DNA of 34,581 nt from JAVKEN01 sp040221415 (GCA_040221415.1 JAVKEN010000016.1:1-34581), one strand, 5' to 3'. Counted from the first letter of the stretch, positions 16,581 through 23,124 are shown. Numbers and translations are program-made. The notes: generated by a model not told the origin, from the letters alone.

Positions 16581-16589
16581 GAATGATGT
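16581..16589 (+). repeat. Leader motif GAATGATGT (variant)
   Basis: One-base variant of GAATGATGA, 18 bases before the ATG of the first membrane-peptide gene. Its tandem ATGs open a 4-codon out-of-frame leader frame (MMYF-stop). Confidence 0.55.
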
Positions 16590-16598
16590 ATTTTTGAT

Positions 16599-16898
16599 AT
16601 GGCTGACGATGACTTTGTTGACACTATGCCAAAGCTGACTAACATAGCTGGCGGTCCAACACCCGAAGACAACAGCGAAGGTGGCATGCATAGGCCCATG
16701 GTATGCTTTTTTTCTATAATAGTTGTAGCTTTCTGTGGACTCTTGCTATTCAAATTCTTCAGCTCTCGAAGCAATAACGCCATAGATCATGACACTGACG
16801 AGGAAAGTCATAACCATTTACGACACAACAACATAACAACCAACATTACTGGGGATTCAAACTTCACAACAAACACAAATGAACCAGAAGGAGCCTAA
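16599..16898 (+). CDS. Tandem-array membrane peptide 1
   Basis: 99 aa, no known family. A 33-residue acidic/Pro-Gly N-terminus is followed by one membrane helix (about 34-54, MVCFFSIIVVAFCGLLLFKF) and a tail rich in Asn, Thr, Asp and His with HNHLRHNN and ITGD. First of seven consecutive proteins with the same layout: short N-terminus, Cys-bearing TM, then a polar tail with HNxST, LRG/LRH and [TS]GD motifs. The tail has three Asn-X-Ser/Thr sequons. It has a clear promoter but no strong Shine-Dalgarno; the GAATGATGT motif is 18 bases before ATG. Its stop lies one base before the next start. Confidence 0.75.
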   Translation: MADDDFVDTMPKLTNIAGGPTPEDNSEGGMHRPMVCFFSIIVVAFCGLLLFKFFSSRSNNAIDHDTDEESHNHLRHNNITTNITGDSNFTTNTNEPEGA

Positions 16899-16899
16899 A

Positions 16900-17142
16900 A
16901 TGACAGTTAACCCCCAAAATCCTAAGGAACCCACCTCTTGCAAAGAAATGATAGCCATGATGTGCTGTTTATCTTTTTTTTTAGTACTGCTTTGTATTGA
17001 GTTTAATCCAGCAGAACTTTTTGGCGAAAGTGATAGTGATGACTCTTCTCACCGCGATCATGGTAACATACGAGGTAATAATGACAATCCTGACAACTCA
17101 ACAACAACGGGAGACCTCAACGACACAACATCTGATAATTGA
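16900..17142 (+). CDS. Tandem-array membrane peptide 2
   Basis: 80 aa. I chose ATG 16900 because AAGGAG ends six bases before it; an in-frame ATG at 16879 lies inside the previous gene. A short polar N-terminus (about 20 residues), then a Cys-rich TM (MIAMMCCLSFFLVLLCIEF), then an acidic tail with SSHRDHGNIRG and TTTGDLND. Two Asn-X-Ser/Thr sequons are in the tail. It is translationally linked to peptide 1. Family unknown; the tail matches its neighbours in order of motifs: His/Asp cluster, [LI]RG, Ser/Thr run, GD. Confidence 0.75.
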   Translation: MTVNPQNPKEPTSCKEMIAMMCCLSFFLVLLCIEFNPAELFGESDSDDSSHRDHGNIRGNNDNPDNSTTTGDLNDTTSDN

Positions 17143-17179
17143 CAATTATTATATTTAATGATAGTTAATCTGCGTTAAT
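17139..17179 (+). promoter_or_regulatory. Promoter region with three phased TTAAT repeats
   Basis: TTGACA (17139-17144) overlaps the stop of peptide 2. After 17 bases comes TAGTTA (17162-17167), a weak -10. TTAAT occurs at 17155, 17165 and 17175, exactly 10 bases apart, which places three copies on one face of the helix, as in regulator-binding direct repeats. Confidence 0.45.
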
Positions 17180-17195
17180 ATATTGAGGAGCGCGA

Positions 17196-17531
17196 ATGAC
17201 TGCACGTATATCCCCAGAAGATCAAGAATTGATTAATGACGGAGTAATGACGGCCGAAGAAATACTAGCAACTGATGAATTTCTTGAGGGTCCCGACTTT
17301 TCACCTCATCTCAAAGCTGTAATAGCTGTTTTAGGTTGCACATTTGCTGCATTGTTAGTAGTGGCTGCAGTTAATGTTGCACATTCATTTACCCATTCTC
17401 CAGAAGATCATTCATCAGATCACGATCATAACAACTCAACCTCATTCCTAAGAGGGGCAAATGCAACAGATGACAATCTTACCATTTCAGGTGATATTTC
17501 AGAGGCGAATATTACTGCAGATCTAGCTTAG
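17196..17531 (+). CDS. Tandem-array membrane peptide 3
   Basis: 111 aa, with a strong GAGGAG Shine-Dalgarno five bases before ATG. The acidic N-terminus is about 45 residues (ISPEDQEL, TAEEIL), then one TM (about 46-68, AVIAVLGCTFAALLVVAAV). The tail has the clearest family form: DHSSDHDHNNSTSFLRG, then four Asn-X-Thr/Ser sequons and ISGDIS near the end. N-in, C-out topology is likely, but the acidic N-terminus weakens this. Unknown family; close in tail sequence to peptide 4 (NSTSSLRG, ISGDLT). Confidence 0.75.
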   Translation: MTARISPEDQELINDGVMTAEEILATDEFLEGPDFSPHLKAVIAVLGCTFAALLVVAAVNVAHSFTHSPEDHSSDHDHNNSTSFLRGANATDDNLTISGDISEANITADLA

Positions 17532-17578
17532 AATTATTACCTTGCTGCCCTACAAGTAAATTGCTAATCTTTAATAAA

Positions 17579-17587
17579 GAATGATGA
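17579..17587 (+). repeat. Leader motif GAATGATGA
   Basis: Exact copy, 18 bases before the ATG of membrane peptide 4. Its tandem ATGs open a 3-codon out-of-frame frame (MMS-stop). An extended -10-like TGCTAATCT (17562-17570) ends eight bases before it. Confidence 0.6.
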
Positions 17588-17596
17588 GTTGATGAT

Positions 17597-17866
17597 ATGT
17601 ATGGCACAAGAAACTTTAATCATTTACCTGCTCGCTTTAAGTGCTGCTGTGAATCTATTTGCTTTGCTTTAGCCGTAACCTTTATATCAATAATCTCTCT
17701 GGCAGCGATTGCTTGTATTGGCTATGCAATTTACCAAGAGACTCAGCAAGATAGTCCAGATAGCTCGAGTGGCAATCACAACTCAACCTCTTCGCTCCGA
17801 GGCTTAAACCAACAAGATATATCCGGCGACCTTACGGACACACCGCTTGAAGAAATATCTATCTAG
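17597..17866 (+). CDS. Tandem-array membrane peptide 4
   Basis: 89 aa. The basic/aromatic N-terminus with a CCC cluster (residues 16-18) precedes a long TM (about 21-46, ICFALAVTFISIISLAAIACIGYAIY). The tail carries SGNHNSTSSLRG and ISGDLT, matching peptide 3 closely. The positive N-terminus predicts N-inside and tail-outside topology. No usual Shine-Dalgarno is seen; the leader motif takes that region. The CCC next to the membrane could be lipidated or form disulphides. Function unknown. Confidence 0.75.
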   Translation: MYGTRNFNHLPARFKCCCESICFALAVTFISIISLAAIACIGYAIYQETQQDSPDSSSGNHNSTSSLRGLNQQDISGDLTDTPLEEISI

Positions 17867-17899
17867 AACCTTGATTATTCTTTATAATTAAATAACTGA

Positions 17900-17908
17900 G
17901 AATGATAA
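17900..17908 (+). repeat. Leader motif GAATGATAA (variant)
   Basis: One-base variant of GAATGATGA, 16 bases before the ATG of membrane peptide 5. A perfect TATAAT at 17883-17888 lies upstream. Confidence 0.45.
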
Positions 17909-17915
17909 GAATGCC

Positions 17916-18254
17916 ATGTGTTACACTCGACAACAAGTTGCGCCAGCTCCCCAAGGGACGGCCATGCAAAGAATGCTTACAAGAGCACTGCATGAATCTG
18001 ACTCACCTATAGCTTATGGAGGTAGCGACTTTGAAGATGAGTCTGCAAATTTTTTTTCCTGGATAAAAGCATTGGGATGCGCATGTTGCGCAGTTATAAT
18101 AATAGTTGCAATAGTCAGCGGAATTATGGCTCATGCTGCAAGCACATCCGAGTACGATGAAAATCACCACTCAGAACACAACTCTACATCAACCGAAAAT
18201 CATAACCTCCTCAGACATGAAGAAGCAGCTTTAGCTGGTGAAATAGCAGATTAA
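17916..18254 (+). CDS. Tandem-array membrane peptide 5
   Basis: 112 aa. An N-terminus of about 50 residues mixes basic (QRMLTRALH) and acidic (GSDFEDES) parts. One TM (about 51-72) holds a CACC cluster. The tail is His/Glu/Asn-rich (NHHSEHNSTSTENHNLLRHEE) and ends AGEIAD, a conservative version of the [TS]GD[LI] motif. A single sequon (NST). An ATG five bases upstream is out of frame. Unknown family; same architecture as its six neighbours. Confidence 0.72.
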   Translation: MCYTRQQVAPAPQGTAMQRMLTRALHESDSPIAYGGSDFEDESANFFSWIKALGCACCAVIIIVAIVSGIMAHAASTSEYDENHHSEHNSTSTENHNLLRHEEAALAGEIAD

Positions 18255-18298
18255 TATTTGCGCCCTCAATTTTTTGCTATATCCTTATTGCGTTGAAA

Positions 18299-18307
18299 AA
18301 ATGATGA
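18299..18307 (+). repeat. Leader motif AAATGATGA (variant)
   Basis: One-base variant of GAATGATGA, 16 bases before the ATG of membrane peptide 6. The tandem ATGs open an 11-codon out-of-frame frame that overlaps the gene start. TGCTATATC (18275-18283) upstream is a possible extended -10. Confidence 0.45.
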
Positions 18308-18314
18308 GAAATTT

Positions 18315-18539
18315 ATGTGCAAAAAAGCATATGTAATCACTAATAAACCTGTGTTTTATTGCCTTATAACGACCAGCTGCTTGTGCGTTATGGGTGCTGC
18401 GGTTGGCTTATTTTTTGGGTTCAGCGAATTATTACATTCCATCCCGATAAAAAATGATGATTATAACTCTCAATATAATGCTACTGAGCCAGAACAAAAC
18501 CATGTTGGCCAAACAGCTGATCCAGATATATCTGTCTAA
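18315..18539 (+). CDS. Tandem-array membrane peptide 6
   Basis: 74 aa, the shortest member. A basic N-terminus (MCKKAY) precedes a TM of about 14-37 with three Cys (VFYCLITTSCLCVMGAAVGLFFGF). The tail is short and lacks the LRG motif, but keeps acidic character, one sequon (NAT) and a PDISV end. The positive N-terminus predicts tail-outside topology. Probably a diverged or trimmed family member. Confidence 0.68.
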   Translation: MCKKAYVITNKPVFYCLITTSCLCVMGAAVGLFFGFSELLHSIPIKNDDYNSQYNATEPEQNHVGQTADPDISV

Positions 18540-18572
18540 ACAACTATTTTTTGTGTTGCAATCAAAGCTGAA

Positions 18573-18581
18573 GAATGATGA
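18573..18581 (+). repeat. Leader motif GAATGATGA
   Basis: Exact copy, 18 bases before the ATG of membrane peptide 7. Its ATGs open a 26-codon out-of-frame frame overlapping the gene. Confidence 0.55.
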
Positions 18582-18590
18582 ATATTTATT

Positions 18591-18821
18591 ATGTGCGACA
18601 GCCGAGAATCTCGTTGGATAATGCATCCTTTTCCGTGCAAACAATGTGTTGCTGAAATAGTTGCAACAATTGGAATCGGTGCCTGCATTGGCTTAACAAT
18701 TTTAGCCTTTGCATTTATTCCTTCACCTGAAACTTGGTTTGATTCTTCAGATGATTCAACAACAACTGGAGATGTTGAGCACTCCCACCTCCACGGCAAT
18801 TCTTCTGATTTCGAGAACTAA
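18591..18821 (+). CDS. Tandem-array membrane peptide 7
   Basis: 76 aa. A mixed N-terminus with Arg and Cys (MCDSRESRW, FPCKQC) precedes one TM (about 22-44, EIVATIGIGACIGLTILAFAFI). The tail has STTTGDVEHSHLHGNSS: the TTTGD block of peptide 2, but here before the His cluster, so the motif order is inverted. One sequon (NSS). Last of the seven-gene array; the autotransporter gene follows 85 bases later with its own promoter. Confidence 0.72.
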   Translation: MCDSRESRWIMHPFPCKQCVAEIVATIGIGACIGLTILAFAFIPSPETWFDSSDDSTTTGDVEHSHLHGNSSDFEN

Positions 18822-18839
18822 AATTATTTTTTTAATCGG

Positions 18840-18868
18840 TTGAAAATTCATTTCACATTAGATAGCAT
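18840..18868 (+). promoter_or_regulatory. Promoter of autotransporter gene
   Basis: TTGAAA (18840-18845) and TAGCAT (18863-18868) are separated by 17 bases. A purine-rich GAGGGAAG ribosome site follows before ATG 18907. The -10 is only a 4/6 match. Confidence 0.5.
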
Positions 18869-18906
18869 CCTTCACACGTAAATACAGAAGAAAAAAGAGG
18901 GAAGCC

Positions 18907-20109
18907 ATGATTCTATCTATCTATCAAAAGAAAAAACTAATTTTAGCAATTATTTTATTTTCCTTAGGATCACATACCATCACCTCAAATGCACAGATTA
19001 TTGGAGGAGGAGGCTCTTCGTTACTTCCAGCCGTTCAGGCAATAGGTAACAGTCCTGCATACGGAGCAGCAACAGTAATTGATGCTAATTCTAACTTGTC
19101 TGATTTGTTTAGCTCTATCTCTGGTAATGCTAACCTTTCCGCTGCTGCAACTGAAACTCTTCCTATTCTAACAGGGGGAAGTGCAATGGCTGTTGGCAAC
19201 TCTTTGTCTAACATGAATAACATTATCCAATCCAGATTATCCCAAACTAACTTTGCTGATGATGTTAATAAAGCAAGTGTAGATAAAAGATTCTGGGTGC
19301 AGCCTTTTAGAGGTTGGACTAAACAAGGTAATGTTGGTCCTGTTCAAGGTTATAAAACTGATAATGCAGGCGTGCTAGTTGGTATGGACAGAAACGTTAA
19401 AGATAATCTTCGTCTTGGCTTTGCTGTTGGTTACTCTAAATCTAATGTTGGTGCTAACCCTGCTACTGCACGTCATCATATGGATGTAGCTACCCATCAA
19501 TTAATTGGTTATGGAGGATATAAAGTAAATAACAATACTGAAGTTACTTTCCAGATTGATGGTGGTTATAACAACACTAAAGGTAGAAGATCTATTAGCT
19601 CTCAGTCTACTACTGCTTTATCTGACTTCGACTCTTATAATGGTCATGCTGGGGTCGGTATAGCTAAAAATATTAAACTAAATAATAAGTTCTCTTTAAC
19701 TCCTTCAGCTAAAGCTGATTACACTTATATTCAGGAAAAATCTTATAATGAAACTGGAGCTAGCTTACTTAATCTACTGGTTAAGAAAAATAGCAGACAA
19801 GAGCTCCTTACTTCTGCTAATACAAGGCTAGATTACTCTATAAACAAAGCTTCTAAACTCTTTGTTAATGCTGGTATTGCTTATGATGCTATTAATGACA
19901 GAGCTAAGGTTACTTCTGCCTTCTCAGGAGCTTCAGGTAGTAACTTCAACACTAATGGTTTAAAACAAAAACCTTGGATAGGCCGTGCTGGCCTTGGAGT
20001 TAAATACACTCCTAAAACCGGCTTAGACATCTATGGCTCCTACGACGCTGAACTCAGAAATAAATACTCTAACCAAACTCTATCAGCTGTCCTAAGAATC
20101 AAATTCTAG
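18907..20109 (+). CDS. Autotransporter beta-barrel protein with minimal passenger
   Basis: 400 aa outer-membrane protein. A Sec signal peptide (about 1-30, ending SNAQ) leads to about 95 residues of Ala/Ser/Asn-rich linker. Then comes a typical autotransporter barrel (about 125-400): FWVQPFRGWTKQG, alternating strands with GYKTDNAGVLVGMDR and LRLGFAVGYSKSN, and a final Phe (AVLRIKF) as needed for BAM recognition. A normal beta-helix passenger is absent; only the helical linker precedes the barrel, so it may act as a plain porin or adhesin barrel. Codons are strongly T-ending (GCT, TCT, GGT), more so than in the adjacent small genes, hinting at high expression or a different history. Confidence 0.88.
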   Translation: MILSIYQKKKLILAIILFSLGSHTITSNAQIIGGGGSSLLPAVQAIGNSPAYGAATVIDANSNLSDLFSSISGNANLSAAATETLPILTGGSAMAVGNSLSNMNNIIQSRLSQTNFADDVNKASVDKRFWVQPFRGWTKQGNVGPVQGYKTDNAGVLVGMDRNVKDNLRLGFAVGYSKSNVGANPATARHHMDVATHQLIGYGGYKVNNNTEVTFQIDGGYNNTKGRRSISSQSTTALSDFDSYNGHAGVGIAKNIKLNNKFSLTPSAKADYTYIQEKSYNETGASLLNLLVKKNSRQELLTSANTRLDYSINKASKLFVNAGIAYDAINDRAKVTSAFSGASGSNFNTNGLKQKPWIGRAGLGVKYTPKTGLDIYGSYDAELRNKYSNQTLSAVLRIKF

Positions 20110-20170
20110 AAAACTATAGCTTGAAGGTCCCGGGGTAATATTCTACAATTAGTTACCTACTACTTGAGCT

Positions 20171-21181
20171 ATGAAAAAATTATTTAAATTCGTCATAATT
20201 TTATATACCCTCGCTGCCTTATCTCCGGCGAGTGCTCGCTATATTTATGTTCCTTTTGATAAATCGATGCAAAAGCTTGAGAATGCTCCTGTTTCTTATA
20301 AATATAAAGTGCTTAAAGATTTATATGATCAACACAACCCGGATATTCTACATTCTCTAGATGAAGATTTAATCCCAAAAACCATTCACCAAATTTGGTT
20401 AGGACCATATAAACTGCCGAAGGAATTCAAAAAATACAGTCAATTATGGCAAGAGTTACATCCAGATTGGCAATATAAGCTTTGGACCGAGAAAGATGTT
20501 AAAACACTTAATTTCCCTGATCGCGACCTATATGAAAAAGCCTCTTCATATCAGGAAAAATCTGAGATTCTCAAATTTACGATCTTAAAGCAATTTGGCG
20601 GGCTATATGCAGATGTCGATTATAAGCCAGTTCGCAAATTTGATTATTTACATCATACTTATAAATTTTACGGAGGAATTTCACCTCCTCCAGAAAAAAC
20701 CAACGATATTCATATTTCTACTTCGATCATTGCTTCAGAGCCAAATAATTTAATTATGAAGCTAGCACTAAAGCGTATTCGTGATGTCTGGGATGACGCA
20801 GAAAAAGAATTCCATAAAGAAAAGCATGTAGACAACACTGATATCTCACTACTTTATAAAAAGCGTGTAGAGGAAAGTTTTAATTATATAGTTGCTAATA
20901 AAATTCATTACGTCCAAAGAGCAATTATTCTGCCGCCAACTTATCTAAATATAATAATTCGTAATAAACTTGTTGATCCTTACCTCGAAGCTATTGGTAT
21001 TAATTCTCGTCAAAGATTCTTTCACATTATTCACCGTGAGACTCTTGCTTCAGAACGTAAAGATGGCACACGCTTGGTTAGCAATTTAAGCAAAAAAACA
21101 ATTGATGAGAATTTACTTTTGAGAAATTTCAAGAAAGCCAAAACTCTTGTCCTAGATTTCTATCACAAATATAGTTACTGA
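20171..21181 (+). CDS. Exported GT32-type glycosyltransferase
   Basis: 336 aa. A signal peptide (about 1-22, ending SPASA) precedes a DXD-sugar-binding glycosyltransferase of the OCH1/GT32 type: IPKTIHQIWLGP (68-79), LHPDWQYKLWTEKD (96-109), and KSEILKFTILKQFGGLYADVDY (as helix plus strand, 130-151) with the metal-binding DVD at 148-150. Cytosolic nucleotide sugars would not be available in the periplasm, so an exported enzyme of this type may act in a host cell. Known bacterial GT32-like effectors and toxins support this possibility, but it is inference. Only a weak ribosome site precedes the ATG. It lies 61 bases after the autotransporter gene. Confidence 0.85.
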   Translation: MKKLFKFVIILYTLAALSPASARYIYVPFDKSMQKLENAPVSYKYKVLKDLYDQHNPDILHSLDEDLIPKTIHQIWLGPYKLPKEFKKYSQLWQELHPDWQYKLWTEKDVKTLNFPDRDLYEKASSYQEKSEILKFTILKQFGGLYADVDYKPVRKFDYLHHTYKFYGGISPPPEKTNDIHISTSIIASEPNNLIMKLALKRIRDVWDDAEKEFHKEKHVDNTDISLLYKKRVEESFNYIVANKIHYVQRAIILPPTYLNIIIRNKLVDPYLEAIGINSRQRFFHIIHRETLASERKDGTRLVSNLSKKTIDENLLLRNFKKAKTLVLDFYHKYSY

Positions 21182-21227
21182 TTCGCTGGATCTTCCATAA
21201 AAACTTGAGACACCTAAAAAGTCTGTA

Positions 21228-21545
21228 TTATCTTAATGGAGAATCTTCTAGGGCTACTGCGCCAGATAACATTGAATCGAGCATACACTCGTCGAACAAG
21301 CCTCCTAGACTACCGGCATCTTCTTCTTCATAAACAGAATCATGGTCTGCAACTCTAATATCAAGATGCACGAACTCAAATTCTTCATGCAACCTATCAG
21401 CAAGATTGGCCGCTGCTGCATCTCCAATATGAGCAAACTCAATTCCTATATCGCCATCGCCAAAAACTCTGACAGCGCAATCATCACCAAATTTGCTTGC
21501 GATATTTTCTATTTCTTGTCTATTTTCTTCATTTGCCAAATTCAT
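21228..21545 (-). CDS. Acidic cluster protein A10
   Basis: 105 aa, acidic. Residues 8-70 fit the shared domain of this cluster: helix (QEIENIASKFG), strand pair (AVRVFGDGDIGIEFAH), helix (ANLADRLHEEFEF) and strand (HLDIRVAD). A short Gly/Glu piece and a C-terminal helix (LGGLFDECMLDSML) follow. Its ATG overlaps the stop of the upstream gene (ATGA), so it is translationally coupled. Last gene of the first acidic block; no terminator is evident before the converging GT32 gene. Function unknown. Confidence 0.72.
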   Translation of the reverse strand: MNLANEENRQEIENIASKFGDDCAVRVFGDGDIGIEFAHIGDAAAANLADRLHEEFEFVHLDIRVADHDSVYEEEDAGSLGGLFDECMLDSMLSGAVALEDSPLR

Positions 21546-21745
21546 AATTCATAACCATATTCATCATGAAACTCCCCTAAAAGAGTGACCAGACACAATA
21601 ACGCCCCCCCTACAGAGCTAAAATCACAATCCAGTGGCACTCCACCTCCAGCAACAGCGCCTCCATGAGAGTTAGGTATCCCCAACCTCGCGGTTATAAA
21701 ACCCCGTAACATTTCTTCCAAGAATGGTCTGTCTGGAGCTTCCAT
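21542..21745 (-). CDS. Acidic cluster protein A9 (short)
   Basis: 67 aa from ATG 21745, which follows the upstream stop by four bases. An in-frame ATG at 21781 would add 12 residues overlapping the previous gene and has no ribosome site. The sequence looks like only the C-terminal module of the family: LRGFITARLGIPNSHGG parallels FLAGLGPVSHDG and FLAGGFATHPVD in A8 and A7. A run of seven G (plus C 21604-21610) encodes Val-Gly-Gly and could slip, changing the frame. It may be the remnant of a larger gene. Confidence 0.55.
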   Translation of the reverse strand: MEAPDRPFLEEMLRGFITARLGIPNSHGGAVAGGGVPLDCDFSSVGGALLCLVTLLGEFHDEYGYEL

Positions 21746-21749
21746 ATTA

Positions 21750-22286
21750 TTACCAAGGTGCAGTTCCTGAAACACCATCATGACTAACAGGACCCAAGCC
21801 AGCTAAAAATGCTGCCCTTGCATCGAATGGTGATGGATCAGCTGGCGGGTTTTCTCCAAAAGCACTAAAAATCGTTTCTTCAGATGCTGGGTTATCATCA
21901 TCTTCCTCACTCTCAGATGAGCTTGGCTCATATCCAGATTCACCCTCTTCACCTCCTCCAATTCCACCACCCCAAGCGGCAGCTCCCTCTCCTTCATCTT
22001 CTTCTGGGTATAAAAATCCTGCCACAGCAGCTTCAGCACTCATTCGATAACCCACACCATCTGCACCAAACTCTTTCTCAAAATATGTTCCCGTGTTTTG
22101 GTTATTAACCGCAACCCATGAAGATAAATAATCATTAGCCCTTAAATCATCGATAAAATCTTCAATTTCCCTTGGGTGTCTATCTGTGAAGGTGTTTAAT
22201 TCCAGATGCGGGTCTTCATTATCATCAAGCATTATCTCGGCATTATCAAACCCATGTTCTCTGCAAATTCTCTTAAAACTAGACAT
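21750..22286 (-). CDS. Acidic cluster protein A8
   Basis: 178 aa, very acidic. N-terminal domain (about 1-90): FKRICREHGFDNAEI signature, strand (HLELNTF), helix (EIEDFIDDLRAN), strand (SSWVAVNN) and YRMSAEAA. A linker with AAWGGGIGGGEE, identical to A7, leads to a Ser/Glu/Asp stretch and a C-terminal FLAGLGPVSHDG segment ending in Trp. AAAGGAG precedes the ATG. Family unknown. SSWVAV also appears in A2 as NSWVAV. No signal peptide and no membrane segment. Confidence 0.8.
   Translation of the reverse strand: MSSFKRICREHGFDNAEIMLDDNEDPHLELNTFTDRHPREIEDFIDDLRANDYLSSWVAVNNQNTGTYFEKEFGADGVGYRMSAEAAVAGFLYPEEDEGEGAAAWGGGIGGGEEGESGYEPSSSESEEDDDNPASEETIFSAFGENPPADPSPFDARAAFLAGLGPVSHDGVSGTAPW
21952..21974. 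repeat. 23-base direct repeat, copy 1 (linker of A8)
   Basis: CCTCCTCCAATTCCACCACC plus CCA, identical to 22462-22484. It encodes the Gly-rich GGGIGGG linker. It marks recent duplication or recombination between A7 and A8, whose N-terminal domains are much more diverged. Confidence 0.8.
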
Positions 22287-22304
22287 AAATTTCTCCTTTC
22301 ATTA

Positions 22305-22811
22305 TTAATCAACAGGATGCGTAGCAAACCCACCAGCTAAAAAGCTAGCAATCAGCGCATCTCGACCATCACCTAACACAGCATCGGGAAGAACAACTTC
22401 ATAGCGTCCACTGCCATCCCCATCTTTACCTTCATTGTCAGACTCTTTTCCTTCTTCTTCGCCTCCTCCAATTCCACCACCCCATGCAGCCCCGCCTTCC
22501 CCTTCACCTACTATATCTTCACGGAACTCTTCTTCAGCCCCAATCAAGCCAGCCGCTTCTGCTTCTTCTGCGGACAGGTTATATTGCAACTCACCGTCTT
22601 CAGTAAATACACATCCCAATACAAAACCCGTTGCTGCATTTCGGATAGTCACCTCACCTTCAACAATCTTATTTTCAAATAAATTAAAGGCTAAACGTTC
22701 TACATATAAAAATGGAAAACCTCTAACGCTATTTAGCTCTATGCCTTCATCTGAAAGGACAGCCTCTGGAAAACCACAATCTCTACAAATTTCTTCAAAA
22801 CTTTTAGGCAT
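22305..22811 (-). CDS. Acidic cluster protein A7
   Basis: 168 aa, acidic. N-terminal domain: FEEICRDCGFPEAVL signature, helix (YVERLAFNLFEN), strand (EVTIRNAATGFVLG) and LQYNLSAEEAEAAG. The linker AAWGGGIGGGEE is shared with A8, followed by Lys/Glu/Asp/Gly residues and a C-terminal ALIASFLAGGFATH segment. ATG 22811 is chosen because AGGAG lies 7 bases upstream; a TTG one codon earlier is also in frame. The leader GGAGAAAGTTGATGCC is identical to that of A5. Function unknown. Confidence 0.8.
   Translation of the reverse strand: MPKSFEEICRDCGFPEAVLSDEGIELNSVRGFPFLYVERLAFNLFENKIVEGEVTIRNAATGFVLGCVFTEDGELQYNLSAEEAEAAGLIGAEEEFREDIVGEGEGGAAWGGGIGGGEEEGKESDNEGKDGDGSGRYEVVLPDAVLGDGRDALIASFLAGGFATHPVD
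22462..22484. repeat. 23-base direct repeat, copy 2 (linker of A7)
   Basis: Identical to 21952-21974; encodes the shared Gly-rich linker of the acidic proteins. Confidence 0.8.
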
Positions 22812-22833
22812 CAACTTTCTCCTGAATTCAATT

Positions 22834-23118
22834 TCAACGACTAACCTCTAAATCACCTGTAAATTCAACTGGACCAACTCCTGCCAATAATTGCACTACA
22901 CCTTCAGCTTCTTGGCCTGCATAAAACTCAACATTCATTTCTTCTATCTGGCCAGCTACAGCGCTTCTTATATTTCTTCTTGCACCTTCGTCAATACGTC
23001 CAGTGTAAAAAATTACAACTTCATTACTATCTGAATCAACAATTACCTTTGCACCCTGAGCCCCATGACCTTCAGCAGCTGCTTTAACCAAATTACGGAT
23101 ATCATCAAAACTAGGCAT
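22834..23118 (-). CDS. Acidic cluster protein A6 (domain only)
   Basis: 94 aa, about the size of one cluster domain with no long Gly/Glu linker: helix (FDDIRNLVKAAAEG), strand (AKVIVDSDSNEVVIFYTG), helix (GARRNIRSAVAGQ), strand (MNVEFYAG). It lacks the GF signature but keeps the alpha-beta-beta-alpha-beta order. The GGAGG ribosome site is formed by the final codons of A5, 13 bases before ATG. Function unknown; perhaps the ancestral single-domain form. Confidence 0.68.
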   Translation of the reverse strand: MPSFDDIRNLVKAAAEGHGAQGAKVIVDSDSNEVVIFYTGRIDEGARRNIRSAVAGQIEEMNVEFYAGQEAEGVVQLLAGVGPVEFTGDLEVSR

Positions 23119-23124
23119 GGCTCG

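Noticed and set aside
16599..18821. Small tandem genes as a CRISPR-like or simple repeat array
   Set aside because: There is no regular repeat-spacer structure; the units differ in DNA sequence and are coding with ordered protein features.
21884..22108. Open frame on the plus strand opposite A8, Leu/His/Gln-rich
   Set aside because: It is a shadow of the Glu/Gly/Ser-rich coding sequence; no ribosome site, and low-complexity composition results from the opposite strand.
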